64,000 bases of DNA, taken from contig JAMKCF010000011.1 in the NCBI GenBank assembly GCA_023634235.1, forward strand, positions 18,400,027-18,464,026. The letters run 5' to 3'. Source of the stretch: Pisaster brevispinus (Eukaryota; Echinodermata; Asteroidea; Forcipulatida; Asteriidae). The notes beneath the pieces were generated by a model, which saw nothing but the letters and a program-made list of their open reading frames with translations, searched no databases and was not told the DNA's origin. This document shows positions 23,313-35,700 of this stretch, in pieces (position 1 is the first letter of the stretch; each line of letters begins with the position of its first letter). A program made the position numbers and the translations under genes.

Positions 23313-23702
23313 AATAGTGGCTTTTTATATAGCGTTCATATCCGTCACTCAGTCAAGGCGCTTCAACACTTAGTATTTTCCTGCAAGGTATTTGGGGGCT
23401 ACGTTTGAAGTATGAGACCTACTCCTTTGCATAGCACCATGCAATGGTTTACAAGGTGCTGTGTTGCAATACTGCCAATCAAACCAGGAACACAGGGCGG
23501 ACTCCCTGTCTTTTCGATAAGTGCACTGGGTTCTTTTACGCGCGTTACACAGCCGAAGCAATCGTGGTTAAGTGTCTTGCTTGAGGACACAAGTGTCACG
23601 ACCGGGGATCGAACCCACACTCTGATCAGAAACACCAGAGCTTGAGTCCGGTGCTCTTATCCGCTCGGCCACGACACGCCATCCGCTCAGCTACGACACG
23701 CC
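23313..23702 (-). mobile_element. tRNA-Leu-like SINE (copy 1)
   Basis: The reverse complement starts GTCGTGGCCGAGCGGATAAG (A box), has an anticodon-loop-like CTCAAGC (CAA) and then a B box GGGTTCGATCC, with a long variable region between as in leucine tRNAs. The body contains 'cacaagtgtcacg', 'aagtgtcttgcttgagg' and a 3' AT-rich (AAT)n end at 23299-23316. A partial repeat of the head, GCTACGACACGCC, follows at about 23690-23702. Other copies: 40137-40316, 57662-57937 and 61330-61700. Confidence 0.75.
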
Positions 23703-24740
23703 AGAAATAACAAGCTACTATTAGTTGCATCCGATTTTTAGTGGGATTTCCAATGTTAATAAGGCGTTTAAGTTGTTCTAACGATATTGGCTGTTTCTGA
23801 TAAGGGGTTATTGAGACGTTTTCTCCCGCTCAGAATAGTTAGTGAACTTTCAGTCAATCTACGGGTTTGGTTGAGCATTTTATGAGATAATGTAACCATT
23901 TTACTGCGGCCGAAGTGGTGGCAATCGTACTGTCTTAATTTGTTTATCAACTGGAAATGGATCGGGAGCTTATTTTCAAACTATTTTGTTTTCCAAGCCA
24001 GTTGAACAATTCCCCGCAACTGTATAAATAACAATTTATTTTGCCGTTTGCCTTTGCTAGTATTGCATCGTTGAAGATATATTTCTTCGTCTCTTCCATG
24101 TTGCTCTTCAAATCTTGTTAACTAAACTGGTTGCAAATACATTTCGCAAATTTTCTTTCCGGAACTGATTTTTTTTCAGACTCTAGTTCAATCAAGTTAT
24201 CTTCCTCGTAGCTTGTGTAACTTTAACTTGACAATGTCTAGTCAAGAACCAAGTTATCTAGTTATATTACCACATCCCGGACTCAAGGAAATTATTTGAC
24301 TGACACAAAAAATGTAGTTTTTGTACCAATAGGCCTATACTTATACTTGTACTTCGTACAATATTAGATAATCTGGTGTATTTTTCTATACATCTCTGAC
24401 CTACCTTTAATGTTCCAGCTTTGCTCTTCCATCATGCCAAGCCATTCGATGCAGAATGTTTGGATTCCATTTGCTTTTTCCCAATGTAGTAAACAAATCC
24501 AGCTCTCAATAAATCACGTTTTACATGTTTGGGTATTTTCTTCGCTGCTTTGTCTTCAAAATTGGTTTAAGTTATATTATAGGAATAACTACAAAACCTT
24601 CATCTGGATACAATGCCGTAAGTATACCACACGCTCGCAGTGAGTGACGAATGGTTTTAACATCTAGGTGAATGCTAAGAGGGGGGGCTGATGAAAGGCT
24701 AAAAGGTAGAATTTTAAACTCATCAATTTCCAAGGAAAAA
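23703..24740. other. gene-free stretch
   Basis: AT-rich; nothing beyond chance open frames seen. Confidence 0.4.
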
Positions 24741-24743
24741 CCC

Positions 24744-25759
24744 CATCACGTGACCAGTGTGGCGGGAGGCCGTATTGTTACGTCATTCATTTGAATAAAA
24801 CCCAATTTCTATTATCCTTCGCTGCATGACAAACAGTTTTACTGTAATGGCTGAATAACACAAGCAGCAAAAAGTCTTGTTTAACTTCATTATTGGATTG
24901 TGCAGGTGGTAGCCGATTTTGAACAGACATAAAGCTATTGAATTAAACTTAGGTGTTATTATAAATTATGTATCATCATTTTATTGGGTTTTTGGTTTAT
25001 TACCGCGAAAAAGATAACGATCAGCAATGGGTTGGGTTTTTTTAAGTTGAAGTTGGTGTTTACTGAACTTCTTTGGGTTTTTGTCTTGTCAATTTCTTTG
25101 AGCGCTGATTCCTCTGCGGTCTAAACCCTCTCCTTTCCTAGCCTCTAATGGCTGCTTGGGTCCTCCTTCGTCCACATGCTGGGTTGATATCCAGCCAGCC
25201 TTGCTGTTGCCCGTTTTTTAGTTTCTTTTTTTGTTCTGCTACAAGACTTTGCTGCCTGGATTGCGTCTATTGGGTCTGAAATTTCACCTTTTCGGAGAAG
25301 GGCTATATTTAATTGAGGGCGATTTCTAACTGCCCACAGAATCCGAACTGAGCAATATGGCCTTTTCTCTTTAAAACTCTTGATTCTAGCTCATTTTTCA
25401 GTTCTTTCAGCTCGGATTCACTGCCCTGCTATTTGTACGCGTTTTTGATCTTGGCGAACTCTTCGTTGCAGTAGTCTGTGAATTTATTAACTAGAGTACA
25501 TCAGGGTTGAAGTTTGGATGATCGTCCTTGGGTGACATTTTCTTGATAAGAATGTATTCTTTTATGAAAAAAAAACACACTCAGCAGCGTAACCAGTGGC
25601 CTGAACGAATTGGATTTGTTGTAACAACGCTACCTATACGCGGTCATGTTTGGCTGCATTGGTTTGCTCATGACGCCCACCCCTCTCACGTGACCAGTGC
25701 TGCAGGAGGTCGAGCGTTTATCGTTATGCGTCATTCATTTGAATAAAACCCAAGTTTCC
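24744..25759 (-). mobile_element. possible retroelement remnant between direct repeats
   Basis: Direct repeats of about 65-75 bp lie at 24744-24810 and 25684-25759, sharing TCACGTGACCAGTG and TCATTCATTTGAATAAAACC. Between them, on the minus strand, is a broken coding region (next entry). No RT, integrase or recombinase is visible, so this would be an internally deleted element. A DIRS/Ngaro-like origin is only a guess. Confidence 0.4.
25041..25538 (-). pseudogene. degenerate coiled-coil ORF, gag-like?
   Basis: From an ATG at 25538 the minus strand reads MSPKDDHPNFNPDVL, then after a stop and shift NKFTDYCNEEFAKIKNAYK, SESELKELKNELESRVLKRK, GHIAQFGFCGQLEIALN and LLRKGEISDPIDAIQAA. It is Lys/Glu-rich with helical heptads and broken by several stops and shifts. 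Composition and order look like a decayed structural (gag-type) protein. I do not recognise it with certainty. Confidence 0.4.
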
Positions 25760-28700
25760 CCCTTGAAATTAGTATTTTATGTATGAATCTATTTTGCAAT
25801 CATCGAGAATTGTTTGTTTTTTTAAGGACTTGAACCAAATTGTACTCCGGAAGTTAGAAGGAAGAAAACCACAAGGGTGCATTTGAGAAGCTAAGATCAG
25901 CGAAAACACTACTGTCTTTTTCTCTTTTAACTAATCGAAAAAGAAGGGGAAAACACCAGAAATATAATATTGAGCATGTTAACATTGAGTTTACAGTTGA
26001 TGTTAATATTGAGCATTAACATTACTGACTATATACAAAAGTGTATTCGGTGATTTCTCCTCGGAAAAAAAAGAATAGTCGAAAAAGTTTGTAATAAAGG
26101 CTAGAAAGTCGAAAATAACGCATTTCTTAGGCCCTTAATGGAAACCCCTTAATTATTCAGATGCACTTTGAACGAGGACTGCCTTTCACAAAGCTGTCAA
26201 TATTTCAACGTATAAGCAGTCTTTCATTAAATTTTTTATAATTTTTGCACTCGTTTTTTCCACCGGTTATAAATAATACGGAGATTCAGATGAGCCATCC
26301 GACTTGATTATCTCGGAATGACGACATCTTGAAACAAGCATGACAGAAAAATAAATTGTCTCTGTTTGTCGAAACCCCGCAATTTATCGTTCGAAGCCGA
26401 CATGTTGTTGATCGGCTGTGTTGTCGACACCCCAAGATATTTTTTTAGGGTGACACTTATAAATATAATATTTATTCGTAGGATGTTGCCATCACGTGAT
26501 AGCTACCTCAGAATCTCAATGGCATTTTAAAAGCTCCGTAATATTGCTCTCATTTGTGATCTTTAACTAGGGCAATAACACCTCACTGCATGTACGATAT
26601 CAAACTTTACATGAACGTCATTAATTAACTTACCGGCAGCCTGCCCAATTAATGCCGTGGAGTGGAGCTATCAACCTGCTGTACCAGCACAACCGCCCGA
26701 CCTACCCTCAAGTGCCTCTTTCGTTGATTGGGGCATGTCCTTCAACTCTGCTTTAAACGGTAACTCTACATCCAACCATCTAAAATAATCATTGGATGTA
26801 TGATGATGTTTGCTTTTAAGCTATTGCAGTCCTCGCGCTTCATGCGTGACTGATAATGACATTGCATACGAAATAAGTTTTTAGGTTTTCAAAGAGACGC
26901 TTTGAACGGAGGCTACCATCAAGGGTGACACTAATGGACATGGTGAGGGTAATGCATTGGCAAGGGATGTGGCTAATGACTCAGGCAACAACAAAACGTT
27001 AAAGAATGTTTGTAGAGCCATAGCCTTGGTTGAGAGGACCTGCAACATGAAACGGGGTTTTCAGAGAAAAGCTGATGCCTATATGGACAGACTAATTAAA
27101 GGCCATGTGAGACGAGACAATTTACAGGCAACCAGTTCTAGACAATTTCCACCAAGAAAACTCATTTATAGTTCAGTTTTCTCATTATTTTCCTGGGGAT
27201 AGTAAAGTTACAGTTAAAATAGTGTATCTTGTGCTGCCGAAGTGTTCCTTGTGCATCCTTGTGCATACAGTTGGTTGCCTCCAAGTTGCCTGAAAATACT
27301 GCCCTGTCTTGCATTGCCTTTAGCCCAGAACTCGGCACGTCTCTCAATACGCGAGGGTTGTGGTGGTAGTTGGGTTGGAAGCATGAATGCACAATTTTCG
27401 TACAATGAGTAAGTTCGATGGGCTCTATTGTGCAGGGGCACTTATAGGTTGCTTCCCCGAGTGTACCGGGGATTTACATTCGTAGTAGCCACGGAACGAG
27501 GCTAATCGAACGATGCGGTGTTTTCGCTTAGCACTCTGGGAAGATTAAGGTCAAAGGTTGTCAAGTAGCGGCGCGACTTAAAAAGGTAAAAACAGACAGC
27601 TCCATCATTTCCGTCGTCTGCTCAATTAGAAAACGCCGATGTCCGTGACGACACAAATTAATTACATCATTCATAATTTGCACACACTCGCCAACTGTTT
27701 GTTTTTTCAGGAAATGCGTTTCCTTTCCATTTGCCATAATTGTTTTATAAACGATAAATCAGTGTTATAATGTGTAGATTTTGTACTCGCGTTGCAATCA
27801 ACTTGTTCCCCGCCGTCTTGGTATGTTACGCCTGCAGCCGGAAACTAAGTCATCACACCCAGGCATACAACAGAGACCCACTCGCGAACTGGGGCTGTGG
27901 TGGCTTACACGTGTAAGCTAATCGAACGCACCAATACTGGTTGTAAATGGAATTCCCAGGTGGGTCACGTGGTTTCTGGTTAGAACAACGTCCATAAAGC
28001 ATATCTAAAATTTATATCCTTACGACAAGATACAAAGAAGTATCATTAATTTGTGACGTAGGTATCGCCACTAATGGTTCACTACAAATCTTATTATTTG
28101 ACATATTCAAAAACATTTGATACATTTCGGGGTCCAGATGCATTGTGGCGTTTAACCCCAATTAATGAAGTCTTTAAATGCTAATTCGTGGACTTCGGCA
28201 GTACTTCGGACTGTAATATTTCACGGGATGATCGGTGCATTTTATCAACTCCAAATCACAAATCAGAGCGTCATTTTACATTTTCGAATGCGAACCACAG
28301 GATAGGCATCTCCCTTAAATCTGCGAGAAACATAACTTGTTATTCATGGTTCCGCTGTCCGCTCTGTCTCGTAACAATGGCAGAGTTTTAATAACGTCAG
28401 GATGTGGTGAAAAGTTCCAAGTGTTCTGGGTTCATCCTTGCCGCCTGACTAGCCGATGTCATGTAAATTTAATCAGGCAGTAGATTCATTGATGCAAATT
28501 GATGCAAATCGTTTTGATTTTGAGGCTGGGCTTGATAAAAGCTTTGTATTTGTTTTATTTAAATTCAACTTTATTTTCGCTTGCTATATGACAATGGCAT
28601 TAAAAGATGCATTGCCCGAGTTTGGATGAAGGGATTACAAAATTAGTTTTCACAGGCGAACGAATTTAGACAGGTTAAATGTTTGTGTAACGACAAATAA

Positions 28701-29190
28701 TGAAAAAAGATGAGATTTCTTACACCATGAACTGTTGATTGGCTGACCGGCAGCCAATCAGAAGACTAGGCTAATACAGAATATTAATCACTCTTGTGAC
28801 CTCTTTCAGCTGTGAACAGGTCACACTGCGGCCGCTCCGCCGCGAGATATACAAAGTACATGTAAGTACGCAGCGGTCCGGGGCACGCTTTGTGTTTACG
28901 CTTGTTGTATGCAGACTATGAAAACGCCGTGCTTGGACGTCGGCGTTTGAAACTCAGGAAACAATCGTTTTATAATCATAGATTAGATTTTCATTTTAGT
29001 TTTTTGAAACGAAATGGTCAGGTCAGAGAAGCCTATGTCCGGAAAATGGGCAGCCATTCGCCGAGATTCTGTTTTATAGAATGTTCCACACTTGATCCCA
29101 TCTATGTTTTTTTATGCACCTGGCTGTACTACGGAACTCATTATGGGACAAGGTTTTTTTAATTTGTTTTTCCATTCCCCTGAAACAGTA
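25760..29190. other. gene-free stretch
   Basis: No multi-exon gene recognised. An open frame at 26957-27202 (GNNKTLKNVCRAIALVERTC, Lys/Arg-rich) has no recognised domain. 27255-27350 carries a 'ttgcctccaagttgcctgaaaatactgccctg'-type short repeat related to about 37885-37945. A GATGACGACATC-like word at about 26315 resembles the array at 63.1-63.5 kb. Confidence 0.4.
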
Positions 29191-29400
29191 TCTCGCGTGC
29201 ACCAAATATTATTTCGAAAACATTATTATTTCGTGGACACAATATAATACTTCGGGGACACGAGATATTATTTTGAGGGAACGAAATGTTATTTCGAGGG
29301 AACAAAACATTATTTTGAGGGCACGAAATATAGTTTCGAGTGAACAACAATTCAGGGAACCAACTGTTTTTTTGAGGGAACGAAATAGTATTTCTAGGGT
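29190..29400. repeat. degenerate minisatellite, palindromic unit of about 19 bp
   Basis: About ten diverged units of the form GGGAACGAAATATTATTTCGA. Each unit contains the near-palindrome CGAAATATTATTTCG with variable spacing words such as GGACACGA and GGGCACGA. The open frames across it on both strands are Arg/Asn/Ile-rich artefacts of the repeat. Confidence 0.8.
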
Positions 29401-29867
29401 TGGGCGAATTAGTTTTTGTATCATTACGTTTGCCTTTTTAAAGCAAGACTTCCATTCATTAAAATTTGCTCGTTTACTATATACTCCCAATGCATTGAAG
29501 GGCAGCAACATGCGTTATATATGTTTACATATATTTAAAACCAAATTTACTTATGTTACGGTCATTAACGTTTGATGAAGCTTTCGGTCATTACCGCTAA
29601 TTTTCTTTAAACGACGGTAACTGGGAAAGGGATCTCATTTAACCGTATAGCCTGTAGCACGTCTTCTTATATTGACAACATTTGGAACTTTGCATGGTTG
29701 TTGGTTGGAATGCGCATACGAACTTGGCTAGGTGTACAATATGTATTTGTGGAAACAACGTTCCTGCTCTCACAATAATTTAATGCCGGTAGTATAAGAA
29801 CTCTATCTATTCTGTTTCTAAAGACAACAACTGGTAAAGAAAGAAAGAATAAGAATTACATTAACAA
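29401..29867. other. no feature seen
   Basis: AT-rich DNA with no gene, repeat or structure I can support. Confidence 0.4.
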
Positions 29868-30252
29868 TTTCCTGGTTCAGAATTGACCCGGTTCCTGGTT
29901 TCAGGGGCCTGACTCATTCGTGGGTCTATGTGACCCATTCATGGGTCTATGTGACCCGGTATCTGTGTCAAATCTGTGTCAAAATCTGTGTCAAAATGGG
30001 TAAAACTGAGGCAGAATTCGAGCTAAAATCTTAGTTTAGAGAGCTTTCCTAGGGGCCTGACCCATTTGTGTGTCAGACAGATCCAGAAACTGGTAAACAA
30101 ATGGGATTTCAACTCGGATTCGGCGTCAGTTTTGGCTCATTGTTCGGTCATTTTGACACAGGATTTCGGGTCAGACTGACACGGAGATGGCTCAGGCCCC
30201 ACGACACCTGGAATCCGGGTCACTTCTGCACCCGGAATTTGTAGAGTGTGGA
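29868..30252. mobile_element. GACCC-rich MITE with internal expansion
   Basis: Longer than sister copies. It contains direct reiterations of 'attcatgggtctatgtgaccc' and of 'aatctgtgtcaaa' (three in a row at about 29962-29998), so it has expanded internally. The right end reads CACCCGGAATTTGTAGAGTG. Confidence 0.7.
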
Positions 30253-30821
30253 CAGGGTTAATCAAGCTTACCCCGCGGTTAGCATACTGTCTCCCATGAA
30301 AATTGTATCAGGTGGGAAACTAGCATGGGATGGTTTCGGGGTTAAAAATCCCCAGGAATTTGCTGGGTTTTATTACCCGTGAATTGGCTGGATAGTGTGA
30401 AGCTATGTGCGTGGATCCTTTCACTACCGGATTCACGTTTCGTTTGTTTTGCAACCAAATTTCGATTAACTGTCCCCATCCAATCAATGCTCTAACCTTG
30501 TCACCCTCAGCCATTTCCATCCACGTCTTCTCTTTGGCTCATCAATTAACTCTTCTACTTCTGTTGAAATGTATTAGTTTCCCTTCATCGTGCTTTCCAT
30601 CCTGCCATGTTAACCCTCAACCCAACTCAACCGTTTTTGTTACTCTTGTGTGTTTATGATTAATCTGGGACCTTCAGTGATTTGTCACAAACTATAGCAT
30701 GTCAGGTAAAGATATTTCAAGGAACGTTTGCCACCATGACCATCATTTCGCCATGTGAAAAATTTGAGTAAGCAATAAATTATAAATTTGTGAGCATATT
30801 TATATATTTCAATTCGATACA

Positions 30822-31045
30822 GTCTAACATCTCCCGGGTCAGAGTTCACCAGGACTCCGGGTCTCAGGGGCCCTGAGCCATTTCCAGGTCAGAGTTCACC
30901 CGGAAAGGGGTTCAAAATGGCGTTATTTTGACCCATTTCTGGTTCATGTTTACATAGAAACCGGGTCATACTGACCCAAACATAGGCAAGGCCACACGTG
31001 ACCAAAAACTAGTTCAACTTTGACCGGAAGTATTCATAGAGTTGT
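30822..31045. mobile_element. GACCC-rich MITE copy
   Basis: Runs from 'cagtctaacatctcccgggtcagag' to TGACCGGAAGTATTCATAGA. Terminal sequences are imperfect inverted repeats; a run of 10 C follows directly at 31050-31059. Confidence 0.65.
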
Positions 31046-31059
31046 GCTTCCCCCCCCCC

Positions 31060-31657
31060 TCAAAGAATGTTTGTTTCAAAAACCGGTAAAGATAACAAAC
31101 GTGAACATCAACACACATTGGGCAATACAATTATTAGAAACGGGAAGATTTAACAGAAATTTTGTTCATTTTTTAGTCTTGTTCAGCATTAGGTGAGACT
31201 CAATGGTAAACATTTGAAATTTTACCCCTCTTCAATTTTAAAGCTCCATAAATAAATGGATCTCAGTGCCTGTCAACCCCTACGGGTAGTTTTTATAATC
31301 AAAGGGGCCCTGTAAAAAAAAATGCAAAGAACAAAGTTTTTTGAAAGGGTAGGCCTATGTAAAGTTGCAATTTATTAAAATTTGATTTCTCAGCTCAATC
31401 TTCCTTAAGGCCTTTTTTTTCGTTTCAATCGCGAACGAACTCATCTTAAAATAAGGAGGTCGAAAAGTGAACATCTAGTTTTTAGCTTTCTCTGCCCCCA
31501 TATCGCCGTCTCACCTGTTTTTCTCCTTCATTGTTCATCCCTTGCTCATTCAGTTTGCTTTCTGCCTCTCTCTCTCCCTCCCTTTTCATTTATGTCCACT
31601 AGACTACCTCTGGTACACTTGTATACCTGTTCATGTGTGATGTGTTGTGTTGTCAAT
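31060..31657. other. no gene seen
   Basis: AT-rich, with a pyrimidine-rich tract near 31560-31590. Nothing else recognised. Confidence 0.4.
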
Positions 31658-31796
31658 TTAGCCTTCGAGAAAGACTTCGCTAAAAGGTCGAAACGTCAGT
31701 CCATTAACTATTTGTGTTTACGTATGTTGTGTTTTAGCCTTCGAGAAAGACACTGCTAAGGTCGAAACAATCAGGCCATTAACTTTTTTTTGCGTA
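31658..31796 (+). repeat. tandem pair, GCCTTCGAGAAAGAC repeat
   Basis: Two copies about 75 bp apart share AGCCTTCGAGAAAGAC, GCTAA, GGTCGAAAC and CCATTAACT. Similar words occur in the terminal regions of some Penelope-like elements as I recall; no RT or GIY-YIG coding sequence is nearby. Confidence 0.6.
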
Positions 31797-32067
31797 GAAG
31801 TTATGAACGAAAAACAAAAAACAAAAAACAAAAACAAAACAAAAATAGATTGGGGGCTGATTTTGAGCATCTTTCATCTTTTCCTTTTTTAATCCATCTC
31901 AAAAGTAAACTGAACATTTTCGTAGCGTCCATTTTTCGAAAGCAAGTTAAAAGTTTTAGATGAAGAGGGCCTATATTCATTTACATTTTTCATTTGAATC
32001 GCAAGTTCATTTTAGATTAAGGAGGTCAAAAAATTAACGGTTACTTTCAGCTTGCATTTTATGAACA

Positions 32068-32091
32068 ATAATAATAATAATAATAATAATA
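32068..32091. repeat. (AAT)n microsatellite
   Basis: Eight consecutive AAT units. Similar short (AAT)n occurs at about 23299-23316. Confidence 0.85.
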
Positions 32092-32467
32092 TAAGCGTTG
32101 ATTTATTGTGCATTTTTTCATCCTTTCTGCTTTTATTCCACCTAAGAAGGAGATTGAACATTTTCACTACATTTGCTTTTTGGGTTTCCCATTTCCCGAA
32201 AAGCAGATGGAACGTTTTGGGAAAACTCATTTTCCCCGCTTTTCTGCAAACAATCAGTTAAAAAAACTCTTCTTTTTTTTTTAACGCGAAAACTGGAAGC
32301 TACGAAAAATGTTCAATTTACTTTTTAGGAGGAATACATTTAAGCGGAAAAGTTAAGAATGCACCAAAAACAATGTCAACATGTTTTATTTTGGGTTTTT
32401 TTTTCACAGTAGAAAGCTGGATAGGCAGCTGTCCACTTTTCAACCTCCACAAATAAAATTTCAAAAA

Positions 32468-32700
32468 AAAAAACTCCCGGGACAGAAGTGATCCGGATTC
32501 TTGACCCAGAATCTGGTTCCCACGAAATGGGTCGGGCTGACCGGCAAAGTAGCTATACAAGATTGGATTTTAGCTTGGAATTCTCTGTCAGTTTGTCCCA
32601 TTTCTTTGTAATTTTGACACAGATTCCAGGTCACACTGACCGAGAAATCGGGTCAGGCTCACTGGGATTCGGAATTGGTTCAACTCTCACACAGTTTAAT
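32468..32700. mobile_element. GACCC-rich MITE copy
   Basis: Contains TTGACCCAGAATCTGGTTCC, GAAATGGGTCGGGCTGACCG and GATTCCAGGTCACACTGACC. Preceded by an A-run. Confidence 0.6.
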
Positions 32701-35700
32701 CAGATAACTCAGCGTGTGTATGTGATGCTCCATACCAAAACCAGGCACTTCCTGCCAAAACTTAAAACTAGCGGTTTATTTGCTCATCAAAAAGATGAGA
32801 AGAAGAAAAGCTTTCAAGCAGCACCTTACCTTAGTCTTATAAAGTAAGTATTTTTCAACATACAGCATTTTAAGATGTCACATCTCATTGATATCGAGGC
32901 TAGTCTTACGGAGTCCCTTATGAAGGGCATGTATAAGAATAGAGTAGAATTATGTTTTTTCTTTTACCTGTTCCTTTTAAGACTCTGTAAAATTTCGCCA
33001 GTACAAAGAAGCGCCTGATTTTAAGGTGGGCGTCAGAATGAATCTGCTGCTCTTTGTATTCAAACCTAGAGCTGTTGAAACCGTTGAGAACGAAGCTGTG
33101 ACATGTTGACAATCTCAAGAGATGACTCTGGATAATTACAGCCTAGGGAAATCAGGGAGTGAAGATGATGAAAATCTGTTAGTTTACATCTTTTTGATGG
33201 CAACTCAAATCAGGTAAATTCCACGTAATCTGGTTTGGGCTGACAATCCAATCATTTTTAGCTGAGGCTTACTCGCATTTTTATCATTATGTGGAAATAA
33301 AACCTGAAAGTTAAAGGCTACAAATTATATGAAGCAATGTGGTAATACAGTTTTAAAAAATGCTTATGGGGCAATAAGAATGTATTCGTATAAACGTCAT
33401 ATCAAGTAATAACCATTAAGGAAAACTTATGTTTAATTTGTAGCCGCGGTAAGTTTGTCCTCTCTGCATTTACGATAATGTTTAGTTCAATTCGATGAGG
33501 TGAACATCATAAACTAAAAATCAAGGCGCTTTCGTTGAAGTTGTTCGATAGACGATGCATTGAAATGTGTGGAGTGGGTTGTTGTTGGTACGCAGATGCA
33601 CGAGTAAGTGTTGAAAAGTGATAAGTGTTTGAAAATGTTCTGCATTTTCTTCACTTTCTTCTTTTTCTCACCGAACGTTCTCGGCAAGCCTTCCCTTACA
33701 TACGAAGCTCACATAGACTTGAAACTTCTCACATACGTATACCTTAATTTATACATGTACCTAAACATTCAAGTGTCATGATGGCGTCACCAGCAGGTGT
33801 TGAATTATACTGAATTAAAGGTTAATATTAAAACAAACCATAACTCATATACCATGCAAAGGATTGTTACAAATTATACATCATCGGAATTTTTATTGAA
33901 AACTGAACAAACACTTCACACATATGACCCCAAGTTGACCTTGTCTTCCTCTTCAAACTCGAAGTTGAACATTTCAAAAATACATATCTCAAGACCTATA
34001 GATATATTTATCTCAGTTCGTATATCAGGTTGTAAATATTTGTGCCTACGCAAGCTTTTGCACAGAGATGACGCCAGTTTGACCTCTACTTCCGGTCAAA
34101 ACCGAACTTTAAGCGCATGTTCGTATTGACCCACATTGACAACGCAAAAAACTGATACAACTTACATGTACACATTACGCGTATGGATGCATTCAACACA
34201 TGACCGTGTTTTCAAGTCTATGTTCAAAGTATTAACGCTTGGCTAGTCTTTAATACAGCTGTCCAAGCCAAACGTCTTGAACAGTCAATTGTGAGCGCAG
34301 CGTCCGCTGACAAAAGCACACTTCCAAAGCTGTTATAACCTTCAAACTTCACACAGTAAGATGTGAACTAGTAACTAAATGGCACCGCTGTATCACAACA
34401 TCGTGACTCGATCAGGTTTAGATTTACATTATGTCGATGTTCAATGTTTCAAAAAGTCATTTCTCATGACCTACATAGGCTATTTTAACAGTATATACGT
34501 CATTTCGAGTTTCACTAATCTAACGTAAATATTAAGAATAATTCTTAACGTGTGAACCATGCAATGCATTTTAGGGATCAATACGTCATTGAAAGGGCTT
34601 AAACAACTTTACAAAAGTCACCAAAAGGAAACCATTTTGACCTCGTCTCCCATTCCAAACCGGAGTTTAACGTGAAAAATATAAATATTCCCAAAACTTG
34701 TTTTGAGCTATAGAGCAAATTGTAAAGGGAATTCGAAAATACGGTGAATACATTATTCTTTGAAAAATAAACAAATCAAAACTATGATCAATGACGTCAT
34801 CACAACGTCATTGCTGGAAAAAATACACACACAATGAACACGGGCCATGAGTTGTGTAATCTCCGTTCAAACCGCACACAACTCTAATTTGCACCATGCA
34901 CTCGTCCACGGAAAAACCGCCAACTTCTTATCCAAAAACAAACGCAAACCCTACATCCCACCTCACACTTATACCTCTACTTAACGTGACGAAATTATAC
35001 CGTCACCCGGCATGTTCATTGTTCAACATTTCAGTATGTCAGATTATAAACAATTTGAAAAACCTCTTTCAATACCATAACACTACCAAATTGGTGTATC
35101 AAAAAATGTCTTCTCGACATCGTCATGGTCGTGTGCCTTACTAACACCTTTCCATGTTGAAACCCGAACACCGTATATTTGTGTTGCAACAAACGTTCAA
35201 ACTCTTGTTAGTATTACTGTTATTACAGTCACTGAAAAAAACACAGGCACTTTCTACAAACAAGTCGTAAAAATGTGACCTTGTAACGCACATCTCACAT
35301 GATTTTCACTATGGAGATAGCTTTGTGTTGTTTCAGTCTGGTGGACAACATCTTTATGATGTTATAGCCTTTACGCTATGACAATGATCTTTTTTAGGTT
35401 CTTCTTTGTTTATTAAGATATAAATACCTATCAATGTTGGCGGACATATTATTAAAAATGACCACTAGCTCTATCAAGCTCACTGAACAAGTCTCGGTGT
35501 TTGAAAAAACAGGTCGCCCAGCAAAATTCATCAAATAAGGTGGTTAGTGTAAATTTTTCGAAAAATCACATGGGGTTTCGGAATATGTCGCGACTAGGAA
35601 CATGTTCTATGTTTAGAAAAAAACTAATATAGGTAGAGTCGGGTCAATATTCAAGGCAGTTGGGGACATTTTACGAGTTTACCTTTTTTCACTGCCTTAG

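Noticed and set aside
29114..29575. 153-codon open frame with RERN repeats
   Set aside because: Explained by the 19-bp minisatellite whose unit length and composition keep frames open on both strands.
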